DNA of 64,000 nt from Segatella hominis (lineage in GTDB: Bacteria > Bacteroidota > Bacteroidia > Bacteroidales > Bacteroidaceae): contig NZ_CP137559.1 of assembly GCF_019249725.2 (NCBI RefSeq), positions 2,781,001-2,845,000 of the forward strand. The letters run 5' to 3'. This document shows positions 31,431 through 40,238 of this stretch, piece after piece. Position numbers and translations under genes: made by a program. The notes beneath the pieces are model-generated. The model was not told the origin of the DNA, did not search any database, and was given only the letters and a program-made list of their open reading frames with translations. Position 1 is the stretch's first letter; each line of letters starts with the position of its first letter.

Positions 31431-32360
31431 TTATACTCTTTCCTCGATAAAATATCTCGGTCTGCGTTTTACCTCGGTATAGATTTTTCCGATATAGACA
31501 CCTGTAACACCCACGCCAGTAGTGATAATGCCACCGATGAACCAGAGGGAAACAAGCAAGGAAGTCCAACCCTGTATCGTCTTGCCCTGGAAATGTTCTA
31601 TCAGCGCAAAGATAATCATGATGAAAGACACCAATGTCATCAGCAATCCTACAAAGGTGATGAAACGCAAAGGAGCTACAGAGAATGAAGTGATGCCATC
31701 GATACTGAAACTCAGCATCTTGGTAAGCGGATATTTACTCTCGCCTGCCTCACGCGCCTTGCGGTCGTAATAAACAAAGCCCTCCTGGAAACCGAGTTGG
31801 CGAACAATGGCACGCAAGAAAAGATTGCGCTCTGGATACTGCATCAGCGCCTTCAGCGTGCGATTCGTCATCATACGGAAGTCGGCATGATTGTAAACCG
31901 TCTCCTTATCCACACTCTGCATCAGCTTATAAAAAGCCTGGGCGGTAAAGCGCTTAAAGAAAGTATCTGTCTTACGCTCCTTGCGCACACCATAGATGAT
32001 ATCTTTGCCTTCCTGCACCTGGCGCACCATATCGATGATTACATTCTCATCATCCTGCAGATCCGCATCGATGCTCACCATCGCATCACAATGGTCGATG
32101 GAAGCCTCCATACCTGCCCAGAGTGCATTCTGGTGCCCTCGGTTATGAGAAAGTTTGATTCCTCTCACGTACGAATGTTTTTCTGCCCCTTCCCGGATGA
32201 GTTGCCAGGTAGTATCGCGACTGCCGTCATCCACCAATAGCAAATTGGTTTCAGCACCCGTCTCTGCCTTGATTTTCGCCACCAAATTCCCCAAAACTTC
32301 CAGGGTCTTAGGCAAAACCTCCTGCTCATTATAGCAAGGTATTACGATGTTTATTTTCAT
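31431..32360 (-). CDS. Polyprenyl-phosphate glycosyltransferase, ArnC/GtrB-like
   Basis: 309 residues. The N-terminal GT2 domain opens NIVIPCYNEQEVLPKTLEVL; the DxD is VSIDADLQDDEN. The RGIKLSHNRGHQNALWAGM segment and HADFRMMTNRTLKAL are typical of the dolichol/undecaprenyl-phosphate sugar synthase group. Two C-terminal membrane helices (LRFITFVGLLMTLVSFIMII and WTSLLVSLWFIGGIITTGVG) anchor it at the inner membrane. It would load a sugar onto undecaprenyl phosphate from a UDP donor. The neighbouring GT39 gene fits as its partner. The -7 box is at 32378-32385. Confidence 0.92.
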   Translation of the reverse strand: MKINIVIPCYNEQEVLPKTLEVLGNLVAKIKAETGAETNLLLVDDGSRDTTWQLIREGAEKHSYVRGIKLSHNRGHQNALWAGMEASIDHCDAMVSIDADLQDDENVIIDMVRQVQEGKDIIYGVRKERKTDTFFKRFTAQAFYKLMQSVDKETVYNHADFRMMTNRTLKALMQYPERNLFLRAIVRQLGFQEGFVYYDRKAREAGESKYPLTKMLSFSIDGITSFSVAPLRFITFVGLLMTLVSFIMIIFALIEHFQGKTIQGWTSLLVSLWFIGGIITTGVGVTGVYIGKIYTEVKRRPRYFIEERV

Positions 32361-32377
32361 ATCAATCTGTTTTTCTG

Positions 32378-32385
32378 CAAAAATA
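32378..32385 (-). promoter_or_regulatory. Promoter -7 box of the ArnC-like gene
   Basis: Minus-strand TATTTTTG followed by CAG, 17 bases before the ATG at 32360. It matches TAnnTTTG, with a TTG-like element about 20 bases upstream. Confidence 0.6.
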
Positions 32386-32516
32386 CAAGAAAAATCTTAA
32401 ACAACCAAGCCCAAACCTCATCTTTTATGAAATCCACCTGATATTATTTCCCCAACAGAGTATTTATTGGATTTTCAGAACTGCTTTTCGCAACACAATC
32501 ATTCACCAGTAATTCA

Positions 32517-34475
32517 TCAGAACTTCCATTTCACCTGAATTTCCAAATCAGTCTGAGCAGAGCCATTGATTTGTTGTAATCCTGACGAAATATGATTGCG
32601 GTCGAAATATTTCGTCATGGCTCCCTTGCAAACCAGCACCCAATGCTTTCCGATTTCAGCCTTCGCCCGCAGTCCACATCGGATACCTTCACCAAAATAA
32701 CTACCGAAACTCATCGTATAAAGCAATCCCGGTTCAAAAGCATAGACACGACTCTCATAATCCTTGGTACGGAAATAGCCCAAGAAAGCATTCAGCCTCA
32801 GCCACCGAAAGCGATATTCCATAGATTCATTGACCATCATTCCGTAGTTTTGCGACAGGAAGGTGGCATCCACCTGAGTTTTACTGCTCCATGCTCCTTT
32901 TTCGATTCCACAATACAGGCGGGCTCGCTGCGTAGTAACATCATATTTCTGCTTATACTGATAACGGGCGCCAAGACGGAGAGAGCGGGAAGGCTGGAAG
33001 ATGATGCTCGCCAAATAATCCATCGCATAAGAACTCCCCTTCATTCGATATTTCGGCCAGGCAAAATAAGCCACATCCCCATAAATATCACATACCCATT
33101 TAGAAGAAGGCGACCATCGCAGTCCCACATAGCAGCCACTTTCATCCTGCACGCTGCTGCCAGCACTATAGCTATTACTGTATATTGCATAATAACAATA
33201 AGGATAAAAACGATAAAGAGCCAAGACCGAAAACTGTTCTGAAAGCAGATAACTCGCCGTATTGACCGTAGCTACTACTCCACAATCTCCCGTCGCCACC
33301 TCTCCCTGCAGCGTGAGCCGATGAGAAATATAACCATAGTCGATACTTGCATTCCAAAAGTTCTTGCCTTCGGGAGCAAAGCGCTTATAGAGTTGGGATT
33401 TATTGGGATGAAGCGGCAAGGAATAAGAATAACAGATGCCCGTAGCACCGATATGAAAGCCATTCTTAGTATAATGCAGATTACCGCCCAACAGAAAAGC
33501 AGAAGCGATGCCTTGCTTCTCGATTTCCTTCTCCGTGCGATGCATTCCTGTAGTTACAATCGTTGAAATAGAATCTTTCTTTACCGTAGCATCTATTTTG
33601 CGGTAAGATAGAAAGGCACTCACATCCAATCCCTTGCAAACATTCAGCGTGGCTGCAACTCCTTGCAGATAATTAGCAGCATATCTTGAAGAATGTGTGC
33701 GAATGGAAGTTCCCATGCGCCCCAATGACGAGAGCATGGAGAGTTTTCCGAAACCGAAATCATTATTTAATATCAGTCCCATACCTTCCCGAAGACGATA
33801 CTTACCCAAAGTCAGATTTTTCAACTTGCCCCATTTCCGTATCTGCAGATAATAGGAATAAAAATCATAACCCAAGTTGTTCTTACCACCAAAAAACGGC
33901 TCTCCCGCATCCTGCGAAGCCACAAAGCCCATCTTTACATAGTCACTATAATGAAACTGATAACGCAACCAATGCTTATAAGGATAACCCCAATACCCAT
34001 CCTTGTCTCCCTTTCGCTCATAAAGAGGAACCTTTACGGCAGCCACCGTTTCATGCTTTCCATATTTTGCTATTTGGGAAAAAGAAGGGAAAGAACGCCT
34101 CTTCACTTCCCCGGCATAGACAAAACAACAAAGCAACTGCCGCTCATACCAACTGATACTTTCTATCATCGCCAGTTCACCCAGACTTTTCATCTCACCA
34201 TATTGATAGATGTAGGCCTGGATATCCTCTATCTGTTGGGCAGAGAGGAAGGGAAACTGTTCCAGCTCTTCCTTGGTAGCGGTATTGAGATTGATCGGAT
34301 TTTCAGCATATCCCTCCAGAACATCTTCATAGCTTTCCCAATTCATATCCTCATATTCCTCCTGTTCACTGAGTTGTTCAAGGTATTCCTGCCAAGATTG
34401 GGCATCACTTACCTGGATACTATTCACCAGAAACAGTACCACTAACATACACCTATAATAGATTGCATTCTTCAT
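32517..34475 (-). CDS. Exported helix-hairpin-helix protein with outer-membrane barrel
   Basis: 652 residues. The signal peptide (CMLVVLFLVNSIQVSDA) is predicted to be cut before QSWQEY. Residues ~55-115 contain a ComEA-like helix-hairpin-helix segment: NPINLNTATKEELEQFPFL, then IEDIQAYIYQYGEM and SLGELAMIESI. From ~160 onward, alternating aromatic strands ending in TDLEIQVKWKF suggest an outer-membrane barrel. This unusual pairing of a DNA-binding-like HhH module with a barrel is a conserved Bacteroidota protein of unknown function. The HhH might act in DNA handling at the surface, or it may have been repurposed. It has its own promoter at 34553-34584. Confidence 0.75.
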   Translation of the reverse strand: MKNAIYYRCMLVVLFLVNSIQVSDAQSWQEYLEQLSEQEEYEDMNWESYEDVLEGYAENPINLNTATKEELEQFPFLSAQQIEDIQAYIYQYGEMKSLGELAMIESISWYERQLLCCFVYAGEVKRRSFPSFSQIAKYGKHETVAAVKVPLYERKGDKDGYWGYPYKHWLRYQFHYSDYVKMGFVASQDAGEPFFGGKNNLGYDFYSYYLQIRKWGKLKNLTLGKYRLREGMGLILNNDFGFGKLSMLSSLGRMGTSIRTHSSRYAANYLQGVAATLNVCKGLDVSAFLSYRKIDATVKKDSISTIVTTGMHRTEKEIEKQGIASAFLLGGNLHYTKNGFHIGATGICYSYSLPLHPNKSQLYKRFAPEGKNFWNASIDYGYISHRLTLQGEVATGDCGVVATVNTASYLLSEQFSVLALYRFYPYCYYAIYSNSYSAGSSVQDESGCYVGLRWSPSSKWVCDIYGDVAYFAWPKYRMKGSSYAMDYLASIIFQPSRSLRLGARYQYKQKYDVTTQRARLYCGIEKGAWSSKTQVDATFLSQNYGMMVNESMEYRFRWLRLNAFLGYFRTKDYESRVYAFEPGLLYTMSFGSYFGEGIRCGLRAKAEIGKHWVLVCKGAMTKYFDRNHISSGLQQINGSAQTDLEIQVKWKF

Positions 34476-34552
34476 TCGTTTTCGCTTATAATTTGTACAA
34501 TATCGATTTTGACAGAAAATGATGCAATAAGAGCACCACCCTTATCCTGCCG

Positions 34553-34584
34553 CAAAAATACAATATTTATCTCGAAACGCCAAA
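34553..34584 (-). promoter_or_regulatory. Promoter of the HhH-barrel gene
   Basis: Minus-strand TTTG (34584-34581), 20 bases, TATTTTTG (34560-34553). The leader to the ATG at 34475 is about 70 bases. Confidence 0.65.
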
Positions 34585-34630
34585 AGAAAGGGAAATAAAA
34601 TGAGAAAGGAGAAATGGAAAATGGAAAAAC

Positions 34631-34674
34631 AAAGAGACGTACGAGTGAAAGAAATCACCCATACGTCTCTTTTA
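34631..34674. terminator. Terminator of the SusCD operon
   Basis: AAAGAGACGTA (34631-34641) pairs with TACGTCTCTTT (34662-34672), with extra pairs inside. Read on the minus strand the stem is followed by GTTTTTCC. It lies about 90 bases after the last gene of the operon (stop at 34761). Confidence 0.8.
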
Positions 34675-34760
34675 TTGGTATGCTGAGCTAATATAAAACT
34701 CTATGATAGTTTTTCAAAAAAATAAGATCAGTCTTCAAAAAACTAAAGAGCCTGGTTATA

Positions 34761-35252
34761 TTAGTCTTTCAAATCACTTGCCTCTTTGATAATCTCAGCT
34801 GGCACTTCGCCGCAACGCTCATAGCGGCAAACATCGTTAGCATCATCCTTGGCAGTCCAGATCATAGAACCGCTCTTATAAAGATTGCTCACGATATACT
34901 GCTGGTTCCAATCACCAACACCATTATCGTAGGTACCGCCAACAATATAACCCAAATATGGATCCTGCTTCACAAAGAAGGAACCGGTAGTATGAACTGC
35001 ATACATACTGTTCATGTTGTCGTACATCTCCATAGTATTATCACGGCGATGGAAAACCACATAGCAATATGTGCCCTCAGGCATTGGCTGACCATTGTTC
35101 CAGGCAGTCATTTTCCATACTCCATCAAGATTAGCAGGAGTCACAGCTATCGGCTGCTCTGCAGGTTCATCATCATCGCTGCTACAAGATACGAAACCCA
35201 CAGAAAGGAGCATAACCACCAACAGGGTGAAGAGTTTGATTAAATGTTTCAT
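34761..35252 (-). CDS. Lipocalin-like lipoprotein, last gene of the SusCD operon
   Basis: 163 residues. Lipobox VSC near residue 22, followed by SSDDDEPAEQ, the acidic signal linked to surface export in this phylum. The rest (LDGVWKMTAWNNGQPMPEGTY, later YVVFHRRDNTMEMYDN) has the strand pattern of a small lipocalin-like domain, common in Bacteroidota. It may bind a hydrophobic ligand or simply be a structural accessory. It is separated by 34 bases from the DUF1573 gene upstream and is followed by the operon terminator at 34631-34674. Confidence 0.65.
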   Translation of the reverse strand: MKHLIKLFTLLVVMLLSVGFVSCSSDDDEPAEQPIAVTPANLDGVWKMTAWNNGQPMPEGTYCYVVFHRRDNTMEMYDNMNSMYAVHTTGSFFVKQDPYLGYIVGGTYDNGVGDWNQQYIVSNLYKSGSMIWTAKDDANDVCRYERCGEVPAEIIKEASDLKD

Positions 35253-35286
35253 ATTCTTTAATTCTTTCTTTTCTTATGATTTATCA

Positions 35287-36024
35287 TTACTGATTGCGAT
35301 TCACTACGACCATAATCGTACGGTCACTCGGCTTGGCGTCCACACCCTCCAGAATAATCGGGAAAGTGAAATTCGGCTTCATCATCGGCGGGATTTTATC
35401 CACATCCAGCGTAATCACCAAGTCTGCCTCATCACCAGCAGGGATGATTTCCGGCTCTGTTTTCACTTGTGCATACTGTGGAAGCACCAGACTGCTGATC
35501 TTCAGCGGTTTCTTCCCGCTATTGCCACAGAGAATGCGAGCCTCAGCCTTCATACCTGCCGTCACCTCATTGAATGTTACCTTAGCCTGCTTCAGTCTCA
35601 GGTCGCCCATCTTATACTTGAAGCGATACCAGACATCCGCACTTGGAAGAACCATGCCCCTCAGTCCAATCTTTGTGACCGGTTCTCTGTCCGAATCCTT
35701 CAGATGGACAAAAGCGCGGGTGTCTATAGTGCCAGGATAACCATGAGGAGTAAACGTCAATTCTATCTTACAGCTATCACCTGGCTGTAGTCTCATCTGA
35801 CTGACACTCGACTTGGTGCAACCACAGGTGGTCTGAATACGGGATATTTCCAGCATCTTACCACTCACGTTTCTACCTACAAACGAATAGGTTCGTGGCG
35901 CATCATCCTCGGTCATCGTACCGGCATCGATGAGCTGCTGGTCAAACTTGAGTTTTTGTGCCCAAGCCTGACTCATGCTCATCAGGCTGAGAGCAATGAA
36001 GATCATCGTGAATCTCTTTCCCAT
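35287..36024 (-). CDS. DUF1573 periplasmic protein
   Basis: 245 residues with a signal peptide (FTMIFIALSLMSMSQAWA) predicted to be cut before QKLKFD. The motif TTCGCTKSSV near residue 65, followed by LQPGDSCKIELTFTPHGYPG, is the hallmark of DUF1573, an Ig-like (ASPM/SPD-2/Hydin-type) domain. A second similar domain (AEARILCGNSGKKPLKISSLVLP, then IIPAGDEADLVITLDV) follows. Function is unknown, but such proteins are frequently encoded beside Sus-like loci. It is 20 bases downstream of the subtilase gene and belongs to the same minus-strand transcript. Confidence 0.82.
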   Translation of the reverse strand: MGKRFTMIFIALSLMSMSQAWAQKLKFDQQLIDAGTMTEDDAPRTYSFVGRNVSGKMLEISRIQTTCGCTKSSVSQMRLQPGDSCKIELTFTPHGYPGTIDTRAFVHLKDSDREPVTKIGLRGMVLPSADVWYRFKYKMGDLRLKQAKVTFNEVTAGMKAEARILCGNSGKKPLKISSLVLPQYAQVKTEPEIIPAGDEADLVITLDVDKIPPMMKPNFTFPIILEGVDAKPSDRTIMVVVNRNQ

Positions 36025-36044
36025 CTCAGTAATTATCTTTTAGA

Positions 36045-38138
36045 TTACATCCAACCGTTGTTGCTGGCATTCTTACGAACTATAATGCTCACAGTCTGCT
36101 GCTTGCCGCCAACTGATACTGTCAGAGTAGTACTTCCTACAGCAAGTCCCTTTACGGTGAGAGTAGTACCTTCTATCGTAGCAGAAGCCACATTGGCATC
36201 ACCAACAGCACAAGTGTATCCACTCTCTACGCCTTCAAAGTAACTTGGCAGATTCAAGGTAGAAACCTTGTCGAGCGCCACATAGATATTAGGCAACTTC
36301 ATATCAGAACTGTAATCCTTATTCTTAACAAGATTCAAGAGCTGAGCTGCATCAATCAGACCAGCGCCCATCTTACCGATATACTTAGACAGGTTGACGA
36401 TTTCAGGAGAAGCACCCACTGTAGTATGGTTCATATAATAAATCTTGGTAGCACCATTACCATAATAGCCATCCAAGTCCTTGACAGCCTTCTTCATCAG
36501 ACTCACGAAATCAGCAGCACGATAATGACGATGCTGCTTGACTGCGTATGCCAAACCGAGAGCAGCCACACCAGAAACATGAGGACAAGCCATGGAAGTT
36601 CCCTCCATATAACCATATGCAGGTTTACCATTCTGAATCAAAGTAGAGAGCACAGCACCCTTCTGTTCAGCAGTCTCTGCCCAATACTCATCCTCTTCCT
36701 CACCTATCTTGCCGTAATATTCCAAGTCACCACCAGGAGCACTCAAGGTAACGAGCGTACCATAGTCGGTATAGCAAGCTGGCGTATAGTCGGCAGCAAC
36801 AGAAGCTACACATACACACTTGGAATAAGCGCCAGGGAACGCAGGATTGCCTGCATACTCATTACCAGCAGCAAAAACAGGAATACCACCATCAATGACG
36901 CCATTAGGAGAACCGGCATTGTGGATGAAATAATCCAAAGCCTCCTTCTCCAAAGGATAAGTCTCAGCCCACTCCTTTTCGGTAGCTGGTCCAGGAGTAT
37001 AACCATTGATGATACTTGACTCTGAAGAGTTGTAACCCCAACTGCACTGGAGAATCACCGCACCATTGTCGGCTGCATATTTGATAGCTCTTGCCTCTCC
37101 TGCTAAAGTTACACTATTCTGACCAGAGAACACCTGGCATGACATAATCTTCACACCAGAATTAGGAGTACCATCACCACCAGCTACACCACAAACACCA
37201 ATACCGTTACCATTGACTGCGGCAATTGTACCTGCTACGTGAGTTCCATGACCTGAATCGTTGGCATCAGTCCAGGTAATATCGCCACTCTCGGTTACGA
37301 AGTTGTAGCCGTGAAGGTCGCCCTCATAACCATTACCATCGCCATCAGTCTTGGCTCCCTGAGTAGTCTCACCAGGGTTACACCACATATTGGCAGCCAG
37401 ATCAGGGTGAGTGTACATCACACCTTCATCAAGTACAGCTACGATAATGGAAGGATCACCTGTACAGGTTTTCCAAGCCTCTGCTGCATTGACATCACAG
37501 CCAGCTTTGGCACCAGCATGATTATCATTCAGGTTTTCGAAAGCATAATTACCTTCACCCAGGTTGTTATAGTGCCACTGGAAAGCGTAACCAGGGTCAT
37601 TGGGTGTACCATCGGCTACAGCACGGGTAGCAGCCTTAGCCTTGAGTGCATTCTCATTCAGATAGATACGCTTGCTGTCAGTCTTGTAGGCACGCTTGAT
37701 ACGGCCATTGGTCTGCACCTTGGAAATCTCACCAAGCTGCTTCAATCGCTCTGCAGCAACCTTCAAATCAGTATTCTTGTCAAACTTCACGGTGTACCAC
37801 AAGTGAAGACCTGCCTCGCGAGTACGAGCCTCTGTCTTTTCATCCACAGGGAACACACGCTTGAAGCTGTAGCTGCCCAGAATATCGAGCACCTCATCTG
37901 TAGAAGGAATACCCGAACGGGTACCTGCTACACCAGCACGCGTCATTGTGCTTTGTGCTTGGTCGAGAATATCGCTCATCTCAGGACTGAACTTAATCAA
38001 CAATTCACCATTCTCAGCATCTGCAGGAATGACAACCTCGTTGGTCTTGCCATCAGAAGAGTCGATGCCCGACAGGTTGTCTGCACAACCTGTCAAAGCC
38101 AAAGCGACCATTGCTATATAGAAAAACTTTTTCTTCAT
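36045..38138 (-). CDS. Surface-type subtilase (S8 peptidase) lipoprotein with Ig-like tail
   Basis: 697 residues. Lipobox ALTGC (Cys18). Residues ~45-140 form a fervidolysin-like propeptide. The catalytic triad is complete: D237 in VAVLDEGV, H297 in SGHGTHVAG and S515 in GTSMACPHVSG, with the oxyanion Asn in AAGNE (N426). It should therefore be an active serine protease. Residues ~620-690 form a BIG2-type Ig-like domain (ASATIEGTTLTVKGLAVGST). Acting at the surface or in the periplasm, it could generate peptides for the SusC/SusD transporter encoded upstream in the same operon. This is the operon's only obvious degradative enzyme. Confidence 0.92.
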   Translation of the reverse strand: MKKKFFYIAMVALALTGCADNLSGIDSSDGKTNEVVIPADAENGELLIKFSPEMSDILDQAQSTMTRAGVAGTRSGIPSTDEVLDILGSYSFKRVFPVDEKTEARTREAGLHLWYTVKFDKNTDLKVAAERLKQLGEISKVQTNGRIKRAYKTDSKRIYLNENALKAKAATRAVADGTPNDPGYAFQWHYNNLGEGNYAFENLNDNHAGAKAGCDVNAAEAWKTCTGDPSIIVAVLDEGVMYTHPDLAANMWCNPGETTQGAKTDGDGNGYEGDLHGYNFVTESGDITWTDANDSGHGTHVAGTIAAVNGNGIGVCGVAGGDGTPNSGVKIMSCQVFSGQNSVTLAGEARAIKYAADNGAVILQCSWGYNSSESSIINGYTPGPATEKEWAETYPLEKEALDYFIHNAGSPNGVIDGGIPVFAAGNEYAGNPAFPGAYSKCVCVASVAADYTPACYTDYGTLVTLSAPGGDLEYYGKIGEEEDEYWAETAEQKGAVLSTLIQNGKPAYGYMEGTSMACPHVSGVAALGLAYAVKQHRHYRAADFVSLMKKAVKDLDGYYGNGATKIYYMNHTTVGASPEIVNLSKYIGKMGAGLIDAAQLLNLVKNKDYSSDMKLPNIYVALDKVSTLNLPSYFEGVESGYTCAVGDANVASATIEGTTLTVKGLAVGSTTLTVSVGGKQQTVSIIVRKNASNNGWM

Positions 38139-38162
38139 TGTTTGCTTCTATATTGTTAGAAA

Positions 38163-40217
38163 TTATCTTTTCAAAGTTACGTTTCTCTTGTACTTGGCAA
38201 GCACGGAAGCCTCATCAACATCACCTGCAGCCACATAAGTACGATAATAGAGCGGATAAGCTACCCCTGGAACCTCCCATTTATTACCAGGGTCGCTGGT
38301 TCCGTAGAAGTAATCGAAACTGAAGCTATCCTCTGTCATATTAGAGAAACCAACAGCAGCGCCATCGCTGTTCTTTCCCTTAGACTGCTGGTTGAATACC
38401 ATGATAGAAGGAGTCCATTCTACCAGATGTGGATGATAAAGAATCCACTTTGGCACCGCACCAGTCAGGAAGTTGAGGTTGAGTGACAACTGACGGCAGT
38501 TAGGCAATACACGTGGCACCTGAAGAGGATAAACATCCTCATAAACTACAGAACCATCCTTGTGCTTGCAGGTTACTGGATTATCCCAGCCAGAGAGCAA
38601 CCATTTACAGGTATCACCTACCAGTTTGTCGAGATAATCTGCCTTATTGGTAGAGAAGTCTGCCCTGCTGTAACGGGTAGCCTTGCCAGCAGCCTCCAAA
38701 GCTTCAGTCATCTCTTCATCTGTTGGAAGTTCACCCTCCAGGAAGCAGTATGACAACTCCAGGGAATTCAGTTTTTCCCATGTAAGGAGTTTCAGAAGAG
38801 CCTGACGATCGCTGGTACCTTTGCTGACCTTTCCATACATACCGATAGGGTAAGTATTATAGATATAGTCACTATTTCCGTTCTTTTCCAATTTTGAAAG
38901 ATCGATAGCTACATCTGTACGACGCTGAGCATAGAGGATGAGATTACGCAACTTAGGGAAGTTCTTCTCATTCACTACATTCGTAATGTCAGACAACTTA
39001 TTGAAGTTGTTACTTACCAGATTGAGTGACTCCAAGGACTTACCCAACTTGATGAAGTTAGCTGGCAAGTGGGTCATACCATACGCCTGGATAGTCAGGT
39101 TCTTCAGATACTTCAATTCACAGATATCCTCACCAACCTCTACCTCACGAATCTGGTTGTTCTCATTGGCAGCCAGAGAGAAAGACTCCAGGTATTTCAG
39201 ATTGCCAACTTCCTTAGGAAGAGACTCTCCACTCTTCAGGTTGAACATGCTGAACTTCACAGAGCGCACACGGCCCAAAGCCTCAGGATGGCTCTTTACG
39301 AAGGCATCAGTAGCCTCCCAAAGTGTCACGTTCGACCAGTTACGCATATTGTCGCTGGTATCGAAGGTAGCCATACAACCTAATTTCTGATTGATCATGA
39401 TGATAGACAAAGAGTCTCCAGCACGATTATCCTCAATTTTCAAGGCTGCCTTCTGTCGAACTGTCAGGATGACATCATCGGTAGGATTACCATCTGCATC
39501 CACCAGTTTGTCTTCAGCCTTTACCGGTACTAAGTGAACCTTTGCCACACGAACAGCAGGAACAACATTCATCGCCCAGCGGAACTTGAATTTGACGCTA
39601 CGAGGACGAGCCTTTCTATCAAGGACGATTCCGATATTGGTACCTGTCAGTTTATCCTCATCCTTGCTATTCAGGAGCCAGCCTTCACGTTCTTTCTCAT
39701 TCTCTGCCTTCTCGGCATCAGTCATGTCACCTTCGAAAGAATACTCTATCTTACCGATTTTGCATTCCACATTGGCAGAAATCAAACTCTCGAAAGCACG
39801 CTTATCGTATGATTCTGAATTTTCGATTTCTACAGTTGGTTCCTTGATGTCAATCTGCTTACCATAACCAAACTGTACCACGGAAACGGTGCGGCGCTGA
39901 CCATTATCGCCGATAAAGGAGATATCGGTAGTACGGCGTCCGTTCATCAGAGTAGAATCTGCTACCACAGTTGCAGTAGTAGAACCCACGCCATTGGCAG
40001 GAGTGAGCATCAGCCAAGGCTCATCCACGTTAGCCACCCAATTCTGTGAGGCAGCAATGGCAAGCTGTTCGCTACCGCCCTGAGCTCCTATTTCTATCTG
40101 CTCCTTGTCGATGGAGAGTCCGCCTGGGATATCTACATCATCGCTATCGCTGCAGGATGCGGTCATCAGACCAGCACCCAGAACGAGGAGCCATGTAAGT
40201 TTATTAATATATTTCAT
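38163..40217 (-). CDS. BACON-domain leucine-rich lipoprotein
   Basis: 684 residues. Lipobox LMTASC near residue 22, followed by SDSDDVD. Residues ~35-120 are a BACON-type Ig-like domain (IGAQGGSEQLAIAASQNWVANVDEPWL pattern with a RTTDISFIGDNGQRRTVSVVQ strand). From ~300 to 560 there are leucine-rich repeats (NLKYLESFSLAANENNQIR, LGKSLESLNLVSNNFNKL). The lipoprotein is presumably surface-exposed and could bind substrate or a host partner. It lies between another LRR lipoprotein (21 bases) and the subtilase gene (24 bases). The paired LRR lipoproteins may recognise proteins rather than glycans, by inference. Confidence 0.75.
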   Translation of the reverse strand: MKYINKLTWLLVLGAGLMTASCSDSDDVDIPGGLSIDKEQIEIGAQGGSEQLAIAASQNWVANVDEPWLMLTPANGVGSTTATVVADSTLMNGRRTTDISFIGDNGQRRTVSVVQFGYGKQIDIKEPTVEIENSESYDKRAFESLISANVECKIGKIEYSFEGDMTDAEKAENEKEREGWLLNSKDEDKLTGTNIGIVLDRKARPRSVKFKFRWAMNVVPAVRVAKVHLVPVKAEDKLVDADGNPTDDVILTVRQKAALKIEDNRAGDSLSIIMINQKLGCMATFDTSDNMRNWSNVTLWEATDAFVKSHPEALGRVRSVKFSMFNLKSGESLPKEVGNLKYLESFSLAANENNQIREVEVGEDICELKYLKNLTIQAYGMTHLPANFIKLGKSLESLNLVSNNFNKLSDITNVVNEKNFPKLRNLILYAQRRTDVAIDLSKLEKNGNSDYIYNTYPIGMYGKVSKGTSDRQALLKLLTWEKLNSLELSYCFLEGELPTDEEMTEALEAAGKATRYSRADFSTNKADYLDKLVGDTCKWLLSGWDNPVTCKHKDGSVVYEDVYPLQVPRVLPNCRQLSLNLNFLTGAVPKWILYHPHLVEWTPSIMVFNQQSKGKNSDGAAVGFSNMTEDSFSFDYFYGTSDPGNKWEVPGVAYPLYYRTYVAAGDVDEASVLAKYKRNVTLKR

Positions 40218-40238
40218 ATTATCTTACTTTCTTTTCGT

